Of a stretch of DNA of 64,000 nucleotides, positions 61,306-64,000 are shown one piece after another. The stretch's first letter is position 1, and each line of letters opens with the position of its first letter. The notes beneath the pieces are model-generated. The model saw only the letters and a list, made by a program, of their open reading frames with translations, did no database searches and had not been told where the DNA came from. Both the position numbers and the translations under genes were made by a program. The stretch is from Mya arenaria (taxonomy: Eukaryota; Mollusca; Bivalvia; Myida; Myidae): positions 54,517,888-54,581,887 of the forward strand of contig NC_069124.1 in assembly GCF_026914265.1 (NCBI RefSeq), written 5' to 3'.

Positions 61306-61522
61306 AAGATAAATATCTGCAAACCAGTGATGAAAGACTGCTGACAAAAGATCAGATCGCAGATTTTCTTATTTCCATTCCAAATTTAATGTTTTATGGC
61401 TTATAAACCGTAACTAACGGTTTACGAAAAATGCATAAAACATCAATTTTGAAGAGGAAATATGAAAATCTGCGATCTGATCTTTAGTCATCAGTCTTTT
61501 ATCATTGGTTTTCAGATATTAA
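61306..61522. mobile_element. MITE with 65-bp inverted ends (about 215 bp)
   Basis: The left end AAATATCTGCAAACCAGTGA TGAAAGACTG is matched by the inverted right end TAATATCTGAAAACCAATGA TAAAAGACTG. Both continue through AAAGATCAGATCGCAGATTT. The centre holds a second small inverted repeat (AAACCGTAACTAACGGTTT). No coding. Confidence 0.82.
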
Positions 61523-61773
61523 CGTAAAAAAATGCTCGTTCCAAGACAAAAAGAAAAAAAGTTGTCAAAACGTTCAATCTGTGAAAGTGCAGCTTTAATT
61601 TAAGGCCGGTGGCGCGAGCCAGATGAGTGTCCCCATTCATTTTATTATGAAACAGTACGCAAATTAGAGTCAAAGCCCTCAAATCTCGATTTGATCATGT
61701 TGTATAAAAGCCCCCATTCGTCTCAGCGTTGGCAACGATTGGAGCGCTCACTGAGATAGATATACCAACTTTT
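61523..61773. other. Sequence between two repeats, nothing recognised
   Basis: No supported feature in this stretch. Confidence 0.4.
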
Positions 61774-62917
61774 TTAGCTCGACTATTCAAAGAATAAGGA
61801 GAGCTATACTACTCATCCTGGCGTCGGCGTCGGCGTTGGCGTCGGCGTCACTCCTTGGTTAAGGTTTTACGTGCAAGCACACAAAGGTTAATATCTCAGC
61901 AACTACTTGATGTATTGCATTGAGACTTCATACAATGGCACTCAGCCATTCAACATACTTAATTTACCAAGTTAGATAGCTCTAGTTTACATTAAAAGCA
62001 AATAATTGCCCTTTATTATTCGACTTAGAAATTCTGGTTAAGGTTTTGCGTGCAAGCACACATATGTTAATATCTCAGCAACTACTTGATGTATTGCATT
62101 GATTCTTCATATAATGGTACTCAACCATCCAACCTACTTAATTTACCAAGTTAGATAGCTCTTGTTTGCATTTAATGCAAATTATTGCCCTTTATTATTC
62201 GACTTAGAAATTCTGGTTAAGGTTTTGCGTGCAAGCACACATAGGTTAATAACTCAGCAACTACCTGGGGTATTGCATTGATACTTTATACAATGGTACT
62301 CAACCATCCAACCTACTTAATGAACCAAGTAAGATAACTCTAGTTTGAAATATATTCAAAAAATGGCCCCTTTTTTATTCGACATAGAAATTCTGGTTAA
62401 GGTTTTGCATGTAACCACATTTTAGTAAATATATCAGCAAATATATCATGTATTGCATTGAAACTTTACTCACAGGCTCCCAACCATTTAACCTTCTTAT
62501 TTAATCAAGTGAGATAACTCTGTCGTTCAAATTATATAATTTTTTACCCTTTATTATGCGACTTAGAACATTCTGGTTAATGTCTTGCATGTTAGCACAC
62601 ATAGGATAATATCTCAGCAACTACTTGATGTATTGCATTGAGACTTTATACAACGGTATTCAACCACCCAACCTACTTGAATAACCAAGTTAGATAACTG
62701 TATTTTGCAAATAATTGCCCTTTATTATTAGACTTAAAAAATCTGGTTAAACTTTTGCATATTACCACATTTATGTTAATATCTCAGCACACCATGTATT
62801 GCATTGAAATCTAATCTAACAGTGATCCATGCATGTTTCGCCAAAACTTTTCAATCCTTACACTGAAAAGCGGCGGAATAGTCGAGCGCGCTGTCTCTGT
62901 GACAGCTCTTGTTACTA
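61774..62917 (+). repeat. Bivalve GTCGGCGTC-type interspersed repeat with about 180-bp internal units
   Basis: It starts TTTTTAGCTCGACTATTC, followed by a GTCGGC hexamer run (about 61832-61850). Six units then each hold TTCTGGTTAAGGTTTTGCGT, TAATATCTCAGCAACTACTT, GATGTATTGCATTGA and CCTTTATTATTCGACTTAGA, recurring at about 61857, 62036, 62213, 62394, 62574 and 62743. It ends GGCGGAATAGTCGAGCGCGC TGTCTCTGTGACAGCTCTTG TT. The two ends carry TCGACTATTC in inverted orientation. It is non-coding and inferred to be a non-autonomous transposon. A shorter inverted relative is at 23579. Confidence 0.82.
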
Positions 62918-64000
62918 CAATAAAGATATTTCAGGTAAAGTACATGCATGATTTCGTCTTGAGTCTTTTTTTAGTATATCATCACGGACCTAACTTAAGG
63001 CTATGGTTTGCAGGTCCGTGATATTATTGATTATACAACTATACCCCCAGCAGAGCTATTACGGTTGTAAGCGGACCGTGCACGAGAATTTCGAGTAATC
63101 CCATTAGCCGATACATTGTCAATTTAAAAAGGCCATGATAATAATCTAATGTTTATCGTTCGGAAAGATATTTCTATTTATCTATTTATAAATCTGTATT
63201 TATTTATTTATCTATCAATGCATTTATTTGCTCACTTATATAAGCAAAACACTCATCGTCATATAAGTCAGATACAGTTACTCGTTTTTTCTTCAAAAGT
63301 TCGCCTCGGACAAGTCAAGTCAAGTAATATTTATTTATAAAGTCGGGTTTACAACAGACAGAACACAAGCTCTGAAGAGCTTTTAAAGCCGACTTGTAGT
63401 TATATTACGTGATAACAGACATAGCACATATTTAAAATATATAAATCATTGTGTTACACATAAAATATGTAATACATCAAATAAAATTGAAAGACAGATA
63501 TTTACTTTCTCCATTTTCCAAAATTGGTGTTCGTCCTAGCGAAACGGCTTCTTACGTCTGTAAGAAGACACTTTGGAAGAAAAACTCGTACTGTATCTAT
63601 TACGTGTACATGGTGAATAATAATTGTATTTTTGTGTGTGTAACTTATACTCATATTTGAAATAGTTAAATGTAACCTATAAAGCAGTTACGGCAGACGT
63701 TTTTCAAGAACAGCTAATTTCGGATGAATCACTTCCGCAGAAATGAAATTTGATGAGTTTTGATAGTTTTGCTTTAAATTTTAGCGATATACTCGTCTTA
63801 TCTTCAAATCAATGGGTAAATATGATATCAATAAGGCGTTAAAATGAATAGAAGATTGATTTGGTTGAACCATTCCAAAACATTACAAAATTGAGTGTTA
63901 AAAATTCGGACATGTTGTGAGTTTCATATTTGTTAATGTAAACAAAGAAATTTAACTCATTGTTTGTTCAGAAATGCTATGTTAAAGCCATTTTACTACT
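62918..64000. other. AT-rich sequence to the window end, nothing recognised
   Basis: A TCAAGTCAAGTAATATTTAT stretch near 63316 with an inverted AAAGTCGG/CCGACTT pair (63340, 63390) may be a small repeat. (TTTA)-rich runs lie near 63175-63215. No gene is supported. Confidence 0.4.

Noticed and set aside
1-64000. Retrovirus-like or other capsid-bearing elements
   Set aside because: I looked for reverse transcriptase, integrase, protease, capsid and long direct terminal repeats in the translated frames and flanks and saw none.

Overview
The window is nuclear DNA of an invertebrate animal, most likely a bivalve mollusc. It is AT-rich, its genes are split by GT-AG introns, and it carries several interspersed repeats I recognise from bivalve genomes (elements starting with ACAAGAGCTGTCAC, and the GTCGGCGTC-containing 180-bp-unit repeat). 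The species cannot be named from sequence alone. No capsid, reverse transcriptase, integrase or envelope coding was seen.

Three host genes are well supported. (1) The large last exon of a Mastermind-type Notch coactivator lies on the + strand (2717-4897), with an intron before it and a long 3' UTR after it. (2) A complete pirin gene lies on the - strand (48918 down to 42944). I reconstructed it exon by exon with consistent phases. It has an 11-nt first coding exon and two alternative last exons of identical length. (3) A complete five-exon Rab-family small GTPase, closest to the Rab5/22 group, lies on the - strand (60807 down to 57058). Two further possible first exons, at 51.3 kb (-) and 53.8 kb (+), are weaker.

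Between Mastermind and pirin (about 6.6-42.9 kb) I see no convincing host gene. This stretch is filled by three large minisatellite fields: a 35-bp unit at 9.2-12.1 kb; 29/32-bp units at 20-21.5 kb; and 56-bp then 27-bp units at 37.9-41.5 kb. It also holds a 460-bp purine tract, a 725-bp inverted duplication, many short inverted-repeat elements (hAT-like, pogo-like and unclassified), a tRNA-derived SINE, and one well-bounded PIF/Harbinger DNA transposon (32866-35160) with TTA target duplications.

Upstream of pirin (51.8-53.2 kb) lies a decayed duplicate of pirin exon 2 and its 5' flank. A 380-bp short element with a 5-bp target duplication is inserted in it. Between the two copies sits a cluster of about 20 copies of a TGTCTATCA motif in both orientations.

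The genes do not form an operon or an evident pathway. Mastermind acts in nuclear Notch signalling, pirin is a nuclear iron-binding cupin, and the Rab acts in membrane traffic. Their adjacency looks incidental.
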